Positions 1-5,613 of a stretch of 30,984 bases of DNA are shown piece by piece. The notes under the pieces were generated by a model. The model saw nothing but the letters and a program-made list of their open reading frames with translations, did not search any database and was not told the origin of the DNA. Positions within the stretch are counted from its first letter, which is position 1. Every line of letters starts with the position of its first letter. Source of the DNA: an uncultured Christensenella sp. Its GTDB lineage: Bacteria > Bacillota > Clostridia > Christensenellales > UBA3700. The DNA is taken from contig CAJTPC010000016.1 in assembly GCA_910578245.1 (NCBI GenBank), positions 1-30,984 on the forward strand, written 5' to 3'. Position numbers and translations under genes: made by a program.

Positions 1-7
1 AGGACAG

Positions 8-122
8 TCCGAATTTGGGACGCTCGCACAAGACGCTCGCATGCTCGCTATTCCGTCGCTTCGCTCCTTACGAATCCATCCCTGCCCACCATATCGCAAG
101 TACCGCTGTTAGATGGGAACGC
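8..122. repeat. GC-rich intergenic repeat block at the window edge
   Basis: This block is clearly richer in G and C than the DNA after it. It holds a direct repeat of the 10-mer GACGCTCGCA (starting near 19 and 32) followed by further GCTCGC and CGCTTCGCTCC units. No convincing coding frame covers it, and the open frame on the plus strand runs through the hairpins and over a real minus-strand gene. It resembles a dispersed intergenic repeat or the edge of a neighbouring element, but only one copy is visible here, so that is inference. Confidence 0.4.
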
Positions 123-152
123 AAAAAAGAGAGTATTAACACTCTCTTTTTT
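123..152. terminator. Perfect 12-bp hairpin with A/T tails (bidirectional terminator)
   Basis: The arm AAAAAAGAGAGT (123-134) and its exact complement ACTCTCTTTTTT (141-152) enclose a 6-nt loop. The A and T runs make it usable as an intrinsic terminator on either strand. It lies between the repeat block and the next hairpin, so it probably ends a gene lying left of the window or backs up the hairpin at 159-196. Confidence 0.7.
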
Positions 153-158
153 GTATAT

Positions 159-196
159 AAAAATAGGTCATACGCGAATGCATATGACCTATTTTT
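159..196 (-). terminator. Intrinsic terminator of the 71-aa membrane protein gene
   Basis: A perfect 14-bp stem joins 159-172 to 183-196 around a 10-nt loop, with runs of A and T at the stem ends. It starts 16 nt past the stop codon of the minus-strand gene at 212-427 and reads as a stem followed by a U run in that direction. Confidence 0.8.
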
Positions 197-211
197 AATT
201 TTTGATTTTGA

Positions 212-427
212 TTACTTAGCTAGGTCAGAGTCTTTTAGACAAAGAACTAAAATTCCGCCGATAAGACCACAGAAAAAGATGTCGAGAATACCCCATACCA
301 TGAGTTCTTTTGCAGTTGTTGCTGTCTTCATCTTTGAAAGAGTAATTCCGCCAAAAATTAAAGGCAAGATTGCAATGCAACCACAGATCATACCCAAGAT
401 AATAAATACTTTTGCCGCCGTTTTCAT
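212..427 (-). CDS. Small two-helix membrane protein, function unknown
   Basis: The product is 71 aa. It has two hydrophobic segments, roughly residues 5-30 and 43-63, separated by a short Lys/Thr-rich loop, and a charged C-terminal tail. It is therefore likely a small inner-membrane protein. The start is well supported: AGGAGGT lies about 8 nt upstream of the ATG, and a strong SigmaA promoter with an inverted repeat at the expected transcription start lies further up. A perfect hairpin follows the stop, so this is a self-contained single-gene unit. I recognise no family and infer no function. Confidence 0.75.
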   Translation of the reverse strand: MKTAAKVFIILGMICGCIAILPLIFGGITLSKMKTATTAKELMVWGILDIFFCGLIGGILVLCLKDSDLAK

Positions 428-455
428 ATATTTACCTCCTGTAAAAATGTTTTAA

Positions 456-470
456 CAGTATATAATACTG
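456..470. promoter_or_regulatory. Operator-like inverted repeat at the transcription start
   Basis: CAGTAT-ATA-ATACTG is a 6-bp inverted repeat with a 3-nt spacer. It begins directly downstream of the -10 box of the minus-strand promoter at 471-499 and covers the predicted +1. The position suits a repressor operator, but no regulator is identified and the sequence is A/T rich. Confidence 0.4.
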
Positions 471-499
471 TCTATAGAATATATTATTACTGCTGTCAA
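471..499 (-). promoter_or_regulatory. SigmaA promoter for the 71-aa gene
   Basis: On the minus strand TTGACA (499-494) is followed by a 17-nt spacer and TATAGA (476-471). This predicts a 5' leader of roughly 35 nt that contains the AGGAGGT ribosome binding site. Confidence 0.8.
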
Positions 500-646
500 G
501 TACTTTAAGAAATTAAGAACTATATATTATATGTTCAATATAATAATTATGTGTATTACCATAAATTATTGCATTGTTGATACAAAAATCGCAGACTATG
601 TGCAGAATCCCAGTGAAATTCTACGAAGATTATTTTTAGTTTACAC

Positions 647-675
647 TTGAAAAATTAATGATAATATGTTATGTT
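647..675 (+). promoter_or_regulatory. Candidate promoter of the GrpB-family gene
   Basis: TTGAAA (647-652), a 17-nt spacer and TATGTT (670-675) end 6 nt before the ATG at 682, which would give a leaderless mRNA. An overlapping alternative is TTTACA (640-645), 16 nt, TAATAT (662-667), which would leave a leader of about 8 nt. The sequence does not decide between them. Confidence 0.45.
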
Positions 676-681
676 TGAAGT

Positions 682-1323
682 ATGAAAAAGAAAGAACTAT
701 CCGAAATGACGCTTGAAGAACTTTGGGAACTATTTCCTATTATTCTTACAGAACACAAATCTTATTGGTCAGATTGGTATCAAGAAGAAATAGCGTTATT
801 GAGAAAAATTTTACCTAAGACAACGGAGTATTATCATATAGGGAGCACCGCAATAAAAGGCATTTGGGCTAAACCTATAATAGATATTTTGGCGGTTGTA
901 GATTCCGATAAACAACTAAAAGGCGTTGCCGACACATTAGAGCAAAACGGTTATATCGTTATGTCTTCAAATGATAAGCGAATATCTTTGAATAAGGGTT
1001 ATACGGAAAATGGATTTGCCGAAAAAGTATTCCATTTGCATATCCGACTTAAAGACGATATAGACGAACTTTATTTTAGAGATTACTTAAACGCGCATCC
1101 TGCTATTGCAAAAGAATACGAAAAAATTAAATTGCAACTTTGGAAAAAATATGAACATAACAGGGACGCTTATACAAACGCGAAAAGTAAATTTGTAAAT
1201 AAATATACTCAATTGGCAAACCATAGGTGTCCGCAAAAGGCAATAGTTTATCTTGATAAGAAAAGTAAGTATAGATACGTCAATCCCAACGTCAAAGAAA
1301 GCGAGATTGGGAAAGATTTTTAG
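682..1323 (+). CDS. GrpB/UPF0157 family protein (nucleotidyltransferase fold)
   Basis: The product is 213 aa. The family signature is visible around residues 52-66 (GSTAIKGIWAKPIID), matching the GST-A-G-...-KP-ID core of GrpB/UPF0157 proteins, which have a nucleotidyltransferase-like fold. The same domain is found fused to dephospho-CoA kinase in some bacteria, and its biochemical role is poorly defined. The conserved domain should end near residue 175, so the Lys-rich tail of about 35 residues is extra. Only a weak GAAG precedes the ATG. The stop overlaps that of the convergent XRE gene by 4 nt, so neither gene has room for a terminator between them. It sits in an accessory patch and may be strain-variable. 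Confidence 0.85.
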   Translation: MKKKELSEMTLEELWELFPIILTEHKSYWSDWYQEEIALLRKILPKTTEYYHIGSTAIKGIWAKPIIDILAVVDSDKQLKGVADTLEQNGYIVMSSNDKRISLNKGYTENGFAEKVFHLHIRLKDDIDELYFRDYLNAHPAIAKEYEKIKLQLWKKYEHNRDAYTNAKSKFVNKYTQLANHRCPQKAIVYLDKKSKYRYVNPNVKESEIGKDF

Positions 1324-1541
1324 TCTATATCAAATAAATCGTTGGCTTCAATCTCAAAAAAATCAATCAAATTGAATATATCTGTAATGCTAGGCTCGGT
1401 ACGTCCTTGTTCCCAATTAGAATATGTGCTCACAGGAATAGAAAGAGCTGTTGCTATATCCTTTTGAGAAAGACCTTTTGAAAGTCTAATTGTTTTTAGA
1501 TTTTTAATAAAAACAGTATTTTTACAATTATTCTTTTTCAT
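1320..1541 (-). CDS. XRE-family HTH repressor
   Basis: The product is 73 aa and is essentially a single helix-turn-helix domain (residues about 10-68). The family core is clear: LSQKDIATALSIPVSTYSNWEQGRTEPS. It has no effector or dimerisation domain beyond the short acidic C-terminus. It diverges from the 94-aa gene at 1643, and the shared control region holds three copies of TAGCTA-N3-TAGCTA that overlap both promoters. From this I infer that it represses its neighbour and itself. A perfect TATAAT lies 6 nt before its ATG and there is no Shine-Dalgarno sequence, so its mRNA is predicted to be leaderless. The target sites are inferred from layout only. Confidence 0.9.
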   Translation of the reverse strand: MKKNNCKNTVFIKNLKTIRLSKGLSQKDIATALSIPVSTYSNWEQGRTEPSITDIFNLIDFFEIEANDLFDID

Positions 1542-1547
1542 ACATTA

Positions 1548-1576
1548 ATTATAGCGCTTTATAGCTAATATAGCTT
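1548..1576 (-). promoter_or_regulatory. Promoter of the XRE repressor gene, leaderless type
   Basis: On the minus strand TATAAT (1553-1548) ends 6 nt before the ATG at 1541. The -35 position 17 nt upstream reads AAGCTA, which is weak and lies inside the first operator. This suits an autorepressed promoter of modest strength. Confidence 0.6.
1562..1576. promoter_or_regulatory. XRE operator O1
   Basis: TAGCTA-ATA-TAGCTT is one of three matching inverted repeats. It overlaps the -35 region of the XRE promoter and the first two bases of the -35 box of the forward promoter. Confidence 0.65.
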
Positions 1577-1603
1577 GACAATAGCTAAATTAGCTATTAT
1601 AAT
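1575..1603 (+). promoter_or_regulatory. Consensus SigmaA promoter of the 94-aa gene
   Basis: TTGACA (1575-1580), exactly 17 nt, then TATAAT (1598-1603): both boxes match the consensus fully. The 17-nt spacer is itself the palindromic operator O2. A strong promoter with an operator in the spacer is the expected design of a tightly repressed gene. Confidence 0.9.
1581..1597. promoter_or_regulatory. XRE operator O2, filling the promoter spacer
   Basis: ATAGCTA-AAT-TAGCTAT is a perfect 7-bp inverted repeat with a 3-nt spacer, the best of the three sites. It occupies precisely the region between the -35 and -10 boxes of the forward promoter, so a bound repressor would block RNA polymerase. Confidence 0.75.
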
Positions 1604-1610
1604 ATTAAAG

Positions 1611-1625
1611 TAGCTAAAATAGCTA
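1611..1625. promoter_or_regulatory. XRE operator O3
   Basis: TAGCTA-AAA-TAGCTA lies just downstream of the predicted transcription start of the 94-aa gene and right before its ribosome binding site. Centre-to-centre distances are 20 bp from O1 to O2 and 29 bp from O2 to O3, close to two and three helical turns, so bound dimers would face the same side of the DNA. Confidence 0.65.
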
Positions 1626-1642
1626 TCAAGGAGTATAGAATA

Positions 1643-1927
1643 ATGAATAAAAATTTACAAGAACTTGAAGCAAGAATAAAAAAAGAAAGAAGCAAGATTA
1701 TGAAAGAAAGGTTGCGACAAATGTATAACAATTGTTGTGAAGTATACGAAGATATAAGTATTGTAGAATTGCGACTTATTTGGTATATGCGACAGTTTAA
1801 GCTCTATACACCGCAATATTGCTTTGAGGTGGCAAAATACGTCTATAGAACAAAGCTCCATGTTGATAAAACGATAGACGAAGAAAAGAGAATAGAAATT
1901 TTAGATAAAGAAGATTTTGAAAATTGA
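1643..1927 (+). CDS. Orphan 94-aa protein controlled by the divergent XRE repressor
   Basis: I do not recognise this 94-aa protein. Residues 1-27 are strongly basic and probably form an amphipathic helix (alternating Lys/Arg/Glu with Leu/Ile/Met). The middle part has several aromatic residues and a Cys pair at about residues 31-32, and the C-terminus is acidic. It has no signal peptide and no membrane segment. The start has a good AAGGAG site about 9 nt upstream. Its promoter is fully consensus and carries a palindrome in its spacer, so the cell seems to keep it off and be able to switch it on strongly. That logic is common for prophage, toxin or stress genes, but nothing in the protein itself supports any one of these. 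Confidence 0.7.
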   Translation: MNKNLQELEARIKKERSKIMKERLRQMYNNCCEVYEDISIVELRLIWYMRQFKLYTPQYCFEVAKYVYRTKLHVDKTIDEEKRIEILDKEDFEN

Positions 1928-1951
1928 TGTGTGAAACATAGAATAGCGATG

Positions 1952-1980
1952 TTGACAAATAGTAATATGAGTAATATAAT
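1952..1980 (+). promoter_or_regulatory. Consensus SigmaA promoter, leaderless type
   Basis: TTGACA (1952-1957), 17 nt, TATAAT (1975-1980), then 6 nt and the ATG at 1987. Both boxes are perfect and transcription should start at or next to the A of the start codon. Confidence 0.85.
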
Positions 1981-1986
1981 TTAATT

Positions 1987-2325
1987 ATGGACGACATACT
2001 GGAATTTTTAGTAGAGAATGTGGCAGAATTATATTTTGAGTTTTTTCAAAATTTATTGCCTGATAAAAAAATCAGCAAGGGGAAGAGATTGCTTCTCACA
2101 ATACTTTGCGCGATAGTAAGTCTGGGAATGTTGGCGTGCATCATTAGTGGCATATGTTTAATAATAAACGGAGCAACAGCGGAGGTTATCATAGGAATAG
2201 TATTGATATCGTTATCAGGAGTTGGCATGCTAGCGCACATTTTTATAGCAATCTATAATAGTAAAAAGAAGAAGAATAAATTAGAACCTTTAGATAAGGA
2301 CAGTTTAGATAAATTAAACAAATAA
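1987..2325 (+). CDS. Two-helix membrane protein, function unknown
   Basis: The product is 112 aa. An acidic and aromatic N-terminal stretch (about residues 1-25) precedes two hydrophobic segments at about 34-61 and 64-89. A basic patch (KKKKNK) and a Lys/Asp/Leu-rich tail follow. The topology is probably a membrane hairpin with both ends in the cytoplasm. No family is recognised. It has a perfect promoter but no Shine-Dalgarno sequence: the -10 box ends only 6 nt before the ATG, and no in-frame downstream start has a ribosome binding site. A strong terminator follows the stop within 6 nt, so it is a single-gene unit. Confidence 0.7.
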   Translation: MDDILEFLVENVAELYFEFFQNLLPDKKISKGKRLLLTILCAIVSLGMLACIISGICLIINGATAEVIIGIVLISLSGVGMLAHIFIAIYNSKKKKNKLEPLDKDSLDKLNK

Positions 2326-2330
2326 TATAT

Positions 2331-2353
2331 GCCTTGCTTTTGCAAGGCTTTTT
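2331..2353 (+). terminator. Strong intrinsic terminator
   Basis: GCCTTGC (2331-2337) pairs perfectly with GCAAGGC (2342-2348) around a TTTT loop, followed by TTTTT. It ends transcription of the 112-aa membrane protein gene. Confidence 0.9.
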
Positions 2354-2371
2354 CTTATATTACACAATTAG

Positions 2372-2402
2372 TCAAAGACTGACAATGTCTTTGATTTTTT
2401 TT
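2372..2402 (+). terminator. Second hairpin with T8 tract upstream of spoIIAA
   Basis: TCAAAGAC (2372-2379) pairs with GTCTTTGA (2387-2394) around a 7-nt loop, followed by eight T. It backs up the terminator 20 nt upstream and insulates the sporulation operon from read-through. An attenuator role for spoIIAA is possible only if the spoIIA promoter lies upstream of it, and I could not place that promoter. Confidence 0.7.
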
Positions 2403-2453
2403 ATTTCAGAATATGATAAAATTGCCGTATGACAAATGCGGAGGTAAAGTAAT

Positions 2454-2762
2454 ATGCGATTGGAATTGACTAATAATTCAAATTGCGCCGTAGCAAAGTT
2501 AGACGGCGAACTTGACGAAGGGTGCGTAAGAGAAGTTAGGGAAAAGATAGACAAATTTATTGCAAGCAACAATTTTGGACAATTTGTCTTTGATTTTTCC
2601 GAACTGTCTTTTATGGATAGCACCGGCATAGGTATGTTGTTGGGCAGATATAAAAATCTTAAGAAGCGCAACGTACCGATTTTTATCAGTAATGCGCGCG
2701 GACACGTTGATTTTATACTGTCCACGGCGGGAATATACACAATAATGAGGAAAATAAGTTAA
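2454..2762 (+). CDS. spoIIAA: Anti-sigma F factor antagonist SpoIIAA
   Basis: This 102-aa STAS-domain protein relieves inhibition of SigmaF in the forespore. Unphosphorylated, it binds SpoIIAB and frees SigmaF; SpoIIAB inactivates it by phosphorylating a serine. The family core is visible as DSTGIGMLLGRY at residues 55-66, where Ser56 corresponds to the phosphorylated serine of Bacillus SpoIIAA. A strong GGAGGT site lies 8 nt before the ATG. It is the first gene of the classical spoIIAA-spoIIAB-sigF order, 15 nt ahead of spoIIAB. Length and order are typical of spore formers. The promoter is unclear: I found no convincing SigmaH or SigmaA match. Confidence 0.96.
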   Translation: MRLELTNNSNCAVAKLDGELDEGCVREVREKIDKFIASNNFGQFVFDFSELSFMDSTGIGMLLGRYKNLKKRNVPIFISNARGHVDFILSTAGIYTIMRKIS

Positions 2763-2777
2763 AAGGCGAGGTTGAAT

Positions 2778-3203
2778 ATGAATGAATTTAGACTAAAATT
2801 GTTGTCCAAAACGGGTAATGAGGGATTTGCTAGAAGCTGTGTGTCGGCATTTTGTTTAGAGCTTAATCCGACTTTGGAAGAAATAAACGACGTAAAAACG
2901 GCAGTGTCGGAAGCGGTAACAAATTGTATAGTACACGCGTACAACAATGCTCAAGAGGGGAAATATATAGACCTATCGGTACGTTTAGAAAACGGAAAAG
3001 TTGAAATAATTATAGAGGACGAAGGTTGCGGCATAGACGACGTGGAAAAGGCAATTCAACCTTTCTATACGACAAAGCCCGACCAAGAACGTAGCGGTAT
3101 GGGTTTTACGCTTATCAAGACGTTTATGGATAAAGTAGATATAATCTCACAAAAAGACAAAGGAACAAAAGTGATTATGCAAAAAGAATTTAAGAAGGAA
3201 TGA
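2778..3203 (+). CDS. spoIIAB: Anti-sigma F factor / serine kinase SpoIIAB
   Basis: This 141-aa GHKL-type ATPase binds and holds SigmaF and phosphorylates SpoIIAA. The ATP site is visible in order: N box EAVTNCIVHAY near residues 45-55, G1 box DEGCGI near 78-83, and G2 region GMGF near 105-108. I chose the ATG at 2778 because GAGG lies 6 nt upstream. A TTG two codons earlier overlaps that site and is unlikely. The next gene, sigF, starts 1 nt past the stop, so the antagonist, anti-sigma and sigma genes are tightly coupled. Confidence 0.96.
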   Translation: MNEFRLKLLSKTGNEGFARSCVSAFCLELNPTLEEINDVKTAVSEAVTNCIVHAYNNAQEGKYIDLSVRLENGKVEIIIEDEGCGIDDVEKAIQPFYTTKPDQERSGMGFTLIKTFMDKVDIISQKDKGTKVIMQKEFKKE

Positions 3204-3204
3204 T

Positions 3205-3918
3205 ATGCTTGATTATCAAACAACAATAGAACTACTCAATCTTGCAAAGGCAGGCGACGAAAGCGCAAAAAGCACGTTGATTAACGAAAATATGCCCTTA
3301 ATAAAAAGTATTGCAAGACGGTATAGAAATAAGCAAGTTGAGTACGACGACCTTTTGCAACTCGGAGCTTTGGGACTTGTAAAGGCAATCAACAACTTTG
3401 ATTTGACTTTCAACGTCAAGTTTTCTACTTACGCCGTGCCTATGATTGCAGGCGAAATCAAAAGATTTATAAGAGATGACGGCTCGATTAAAGTATCAAG
3501 AGCAATGAAAAGTCTTTGCAGTAAAATTCAGACTTACGTCAACGAATGTTACGCCAACGACATAACTCCGACCGTCAAGCAAATTGCAATACACTTTGGG
3601 ATTGAGGAACAAGAAGTAGTATTCGCAATGGATAGCAACAAATATCCGGTATCTATCTTTGAAAAGTATGAGGACGACAATAGCCAATGCGTAATGGATA
3701 AATTGGCGTCTAGCGAAACAAGCGATGATATGATAAACAAAATCTTGCTCAAAGATTGCATAGATTCACTGCCTGACAGAGAAAAGAAAGTAATAATTCT
3801 TAGATATTACAGAGATAAGACGCAGAGCGAAATTGCTCAAATGCTGGGTGTGTCGCAAGTGCAAATATCCAGAATAGAGAGCAAAGTTATCAATCAATTA
3901 AAACAAGCCTTGGCTTAA
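3205..3918 (+). CDS. sigF: RNA polymerase sigma factor SigmaF (SpoIIAC)
   Basis: This 237-aa sigma-70 family protein directs the first forespore-specific transcription. Region 2 is clear at about residues 24-95, with the DLLQLGALGLVKAINNFD and FSTYAVPMIAGEIKRFIRDD cores. Region 3 follows, and region 4 ends with a helix-turn-helix around residues 208-228 (SEIAQMLGVSQVQISRIES). SigmaF, SigmaG and SigmaB are similar, but the position directly after spoIIAA-spoIIAB identifies it. AAGGA lies 5 nt before the ATG and overlaps the end of spoIIAB. A terminator-like hairpin follows 10 nt past the stop, separating it from the spoVA genes. Confidence 0.96.
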   Translation: MLDYQTTIELLNLAKAGDESAKSTLINENMPLIKSIARRYRNKQVEYDDLLQLGALGLVKAINNFDLTFNVKFSTYAVPMIAGEIKRFIRDDGSIKVSRAMKSLCSKIQTYVNECYANDITPTVKQIAIHFGIEEQEVVFAMDSNKYPVSIFEKYEDDNSQCVMDKLASSETSDDMINKILLKDCIDSLPDREKKVIILRYYRDKTQSEIAQMLGVSQVQISRIESKVINQLKQALA

Positions 3919-3928
3919 GAAGTATAAT

Positions 3929-3972
3929 TCACCGCCGTATGGACAACATCCTTAACGGGGGTGATTTTTTTT
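3929..3972 (+). terminator. Terminator-like hairpin that contains the next gene's ribosome binding site
   Basis: TCACC-G-CCG (3929-3937) pairs with CGG-G-GGTGA (3956-3964) with one G-G mismatch. A smaller GGA/TCC hairpin sits inside the loop, and eight T (3965-3972) follow. This is a plausible intrinsic terminator for the spoIIA operon. The right arm GGGGGTGA is also the only ribosome binding site for the ATG that follows the T run at 3973, so the same bases would serve both. Either role could be the main one. Confidence 0.6.
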
Positions 3973-4110
3973 ATGAAAAGTCCGCTATTCAAAGACAACG
4001 TTGAGGATAGAGAAATCAGGTTCAAAATACCTGAAGAAATCGACGTCATTCACAACAAAGCAAGAACAAAAAGTATAAGTCAAGAAAGTTTTGACAAAGA
4101 GGTGAAATAA
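3973..4110 (+). CDS. Small 45-aa protein between sigF and spoVAC, unknown
   Basis: This short reading frame encodes 45 mostly charged residues (many Lys, Glu, Asp and Ile) with no membrane segment. Support comes from a ribosome binding site (GGGGGTGA, 8 nt before the ATG), codon use like its neighbours, and a TAATG junction that overlaps the spoVAC start by 1 nt, implying translational coupling. SpoVAA and SpoVAB occupy this place in Bacillus, but the sequence resembles neither. Its upstream site is also the arm of a terminator-like hairpin, so the apparent site could be coincidental. No function can be assigned. Confidence 0.55.
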   Translation: MKSPLFKDNVEDREIRFKIPEEIDVIHNKARTKSISQESFDKEVK

Positions 4111-4556
4111 TGGAAGATAAACAATACATGGACTATATACACGCCAATGCGCAAAAGAGTAACCACGTCGTCACTTTGGTATGGGCGTTTGCCGTAGGAG
4201 GAGTAATTTGTTGTATAGGTCAAGCCTTTATTGATTTATTTACGGTTATTTTGCCTAATTGGGATAAGGCAAAAGTTGCCTCGCTAGTCAGTATGACTAT
4301 GATATTCTTGGGTTCGTTTTTTACTGCAATAGGCGTATACGACAAGTTGGGAGCAAAAGCGGGAGGCGGTTCAATAGTACCTATTACAGGTTTTGCAAAT
4401 TCCGTAGTTTCTCCTGCAATGGAGTTCAATAAAGAGGGTATCGTATTGGGAATGATGGCAAAGATGTTTGTCATCGCAGGACCTATTATTGTCGCCGGCA
4501 CGGTATCTTCGGTAGTTTCGGGCGTTATTTATTGGATTATAGGTCTTTTTAATTAG
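4110..4556 (+). CDS. spoVAC: Stage V sporulation protein SpoVAC
   Basis: This 148-aa integral membrane protein belongs to the SpoVA channel, which moves dipicolinic acid (DPA) into the forespore and releases it at germination. SpoVAC is reported as a mechanosensitive channel in Bacillus. Hydrophobic segments lie at about residues 21-45, 55-75 and 110-147, with the family motif PITGFANSVVSPAMEFNKEG near 91-110. AGAGGTGA lies 4 nt before the ATG. It matches family length. It is followed by spoVAD after 48 nt. SpoVAA and SpoVAB are absent upstream, as in many Clostridia. Confidence 0.95.
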   Translation: MEDKQYMDYIHANAQKSNHVVTLVWAFAVGGVICCIGQAFIDLFTVILPNWDKAKVASLVSMTMIFLGSFFTAIGVYDKLGAKAGGGSIVPITGFANSVVSPAMEFNKEGIVLGMMAKMFVIAGPIIVAGTVSSVVSGVIYWIIGLFN

Positions 4557-4604
4557 TAGGTAAAATTAAGTATGGAAATCAGAACGGAGTAAAGTGGAAT
4601 AGAT

Positions 4605-5612
4605 ATGAAAGTAGGTAAACAAACGTATTTGCTTGACAACAAGGTATATATACAGTCGGCGTATTCATTGGCAGGACCGTATGAGGCAAAGGGTAACTTC
4701 AGAGATTATTTTGATTGCGTTATGGAAGACGACGAATGGAAGTGTAAGTCGCATGAAATGGCTGAAATCGAGATGCAGAGATTTGTAATAAGCGAGTGTT
4801 TGTCAAAGGTCAACGTATCGCCTTTAGATTGCGGAGCTATTATGGGCGGTGATTTGATTAATCAAATTGTGCCCACGTCATTTTCTGCAAGAGATTTTCA
4901 CACTCCTTTTATGGGATTATACAATGCTTGCGCAACTTTCGGCGAAGCATTAGCTATAGGCTCAACGCTTGTGGGAGGAGATTTCGATAAGATTATTTGC
5001 TGTACGAGTTCGCACTACGCGACTGCCGAAAGACAATATAGATATCCGCTTGAACTGGGTACCCAGCCTACGCCTGAATCGCAATGGACAGTGACCGGAA
5101 GCGGAGCAGTTTTGCTTTCAAAAAAGGCAGGAGAGTATCCTCTTGTCAAGGGATATACTATAGGCAGAGTTCTAGACTTTGGCTTGACGGACCCCAATAA
5201 TATGGGCGGAGCTATGGCGCCCGCGGCGGCTAATACCATTATTACGCATTTCAAAGATACGGGACGCTCTCCCGATTATTACGACTTGATAATTACAGGC
5301 GACTTAGGACGCTTTGGAAGAGAAACCTTGCATTATCTTTGCAAAAAAGAGGGGTATGAATTAAATAATCTCAACGATTGCGGAAGTATGATGTATTGCG
5401 ATAAGCAAAAGGCAGGACAAGGCGGATCCGGCGCAGGCTGCTGCTCTTTGGTATTCGCGTCTTATCTATATAAAAAGCTCGTGGACAAATCATTGAAGAA
5501 GATACTATTTGTGCCTACAGGAGCAATGCTTTCCAAAGATTCGGCGCTCCAAGGCGAGAGTATTCCGGGAATTGCTCACGCAGTAATAATAGAAAGAGAG
5601 GATTGGTATTGA
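4605..5612 (+). CDS. spoVAD: Stage V sporulation protein SpoVAD
   Basis: This 335-aa protein has a thiolase-like fold and is the soluble component of the SpoVA complex that binds DPA at the inner membrane of the spore. The family is recognisable from FMGLYNACATFGEAL near residues 104-118 and the Gly-rich stretch around 270-276. The length matches other SpoVAD proteins. The ribosome binding site is poor: TGGAA sits 5 nt before the ATG and a better GGAG is 15 nt away. The gene ends 1 nt before spoVAEb, so the two should be translated together. Confidence 0.96.
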   Translation: MKVGKQTYLLDNKVYIQSAYSLAGPYEAKGNFRDYFDCVMEDDEWKCKSHEMAEIEMQRFVISECLSKVNVSPLDCGAIMGGDLINQIVPTSFSARDFHTPFMGLYNACATFGEALAIGSTLVGGDFDKIICCTSSHYATAERQYRYPLELGTQPTPESQWTVTGSGAVLLSKKAGEYPLVKGYTIGRVLDFGLTDPNNMGGAMAPAAANTIITHFKDTGRSPDYYDLIITGDLGRFGRETLHYLCKKEGYELNNLNDCGSMMYCDKQKAGQGGSGAGCCSLVFASYLYKKLVDKSLKKILFVPTGAMLSKDSALQGESIPGIAHAVIIEREDWY

Positions 5613-5613
5613 T

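Noticed and set aside
15..455. 146-codon open frame on the plus strand
   Set aside because: It crosses two perfect hairpins and lies antisense to the 71-aa gene, which has its own promoter and ribosome binding site. The translation has no recognisable features.
2396..2440. SigmaH promoter for spoIIA
   Set aside because: A GAAT at about 2408 could be a -10, but there is no AGGA-type -35 at the right distance. A SigmaA reading is equally weak, so no promoter is annotated.
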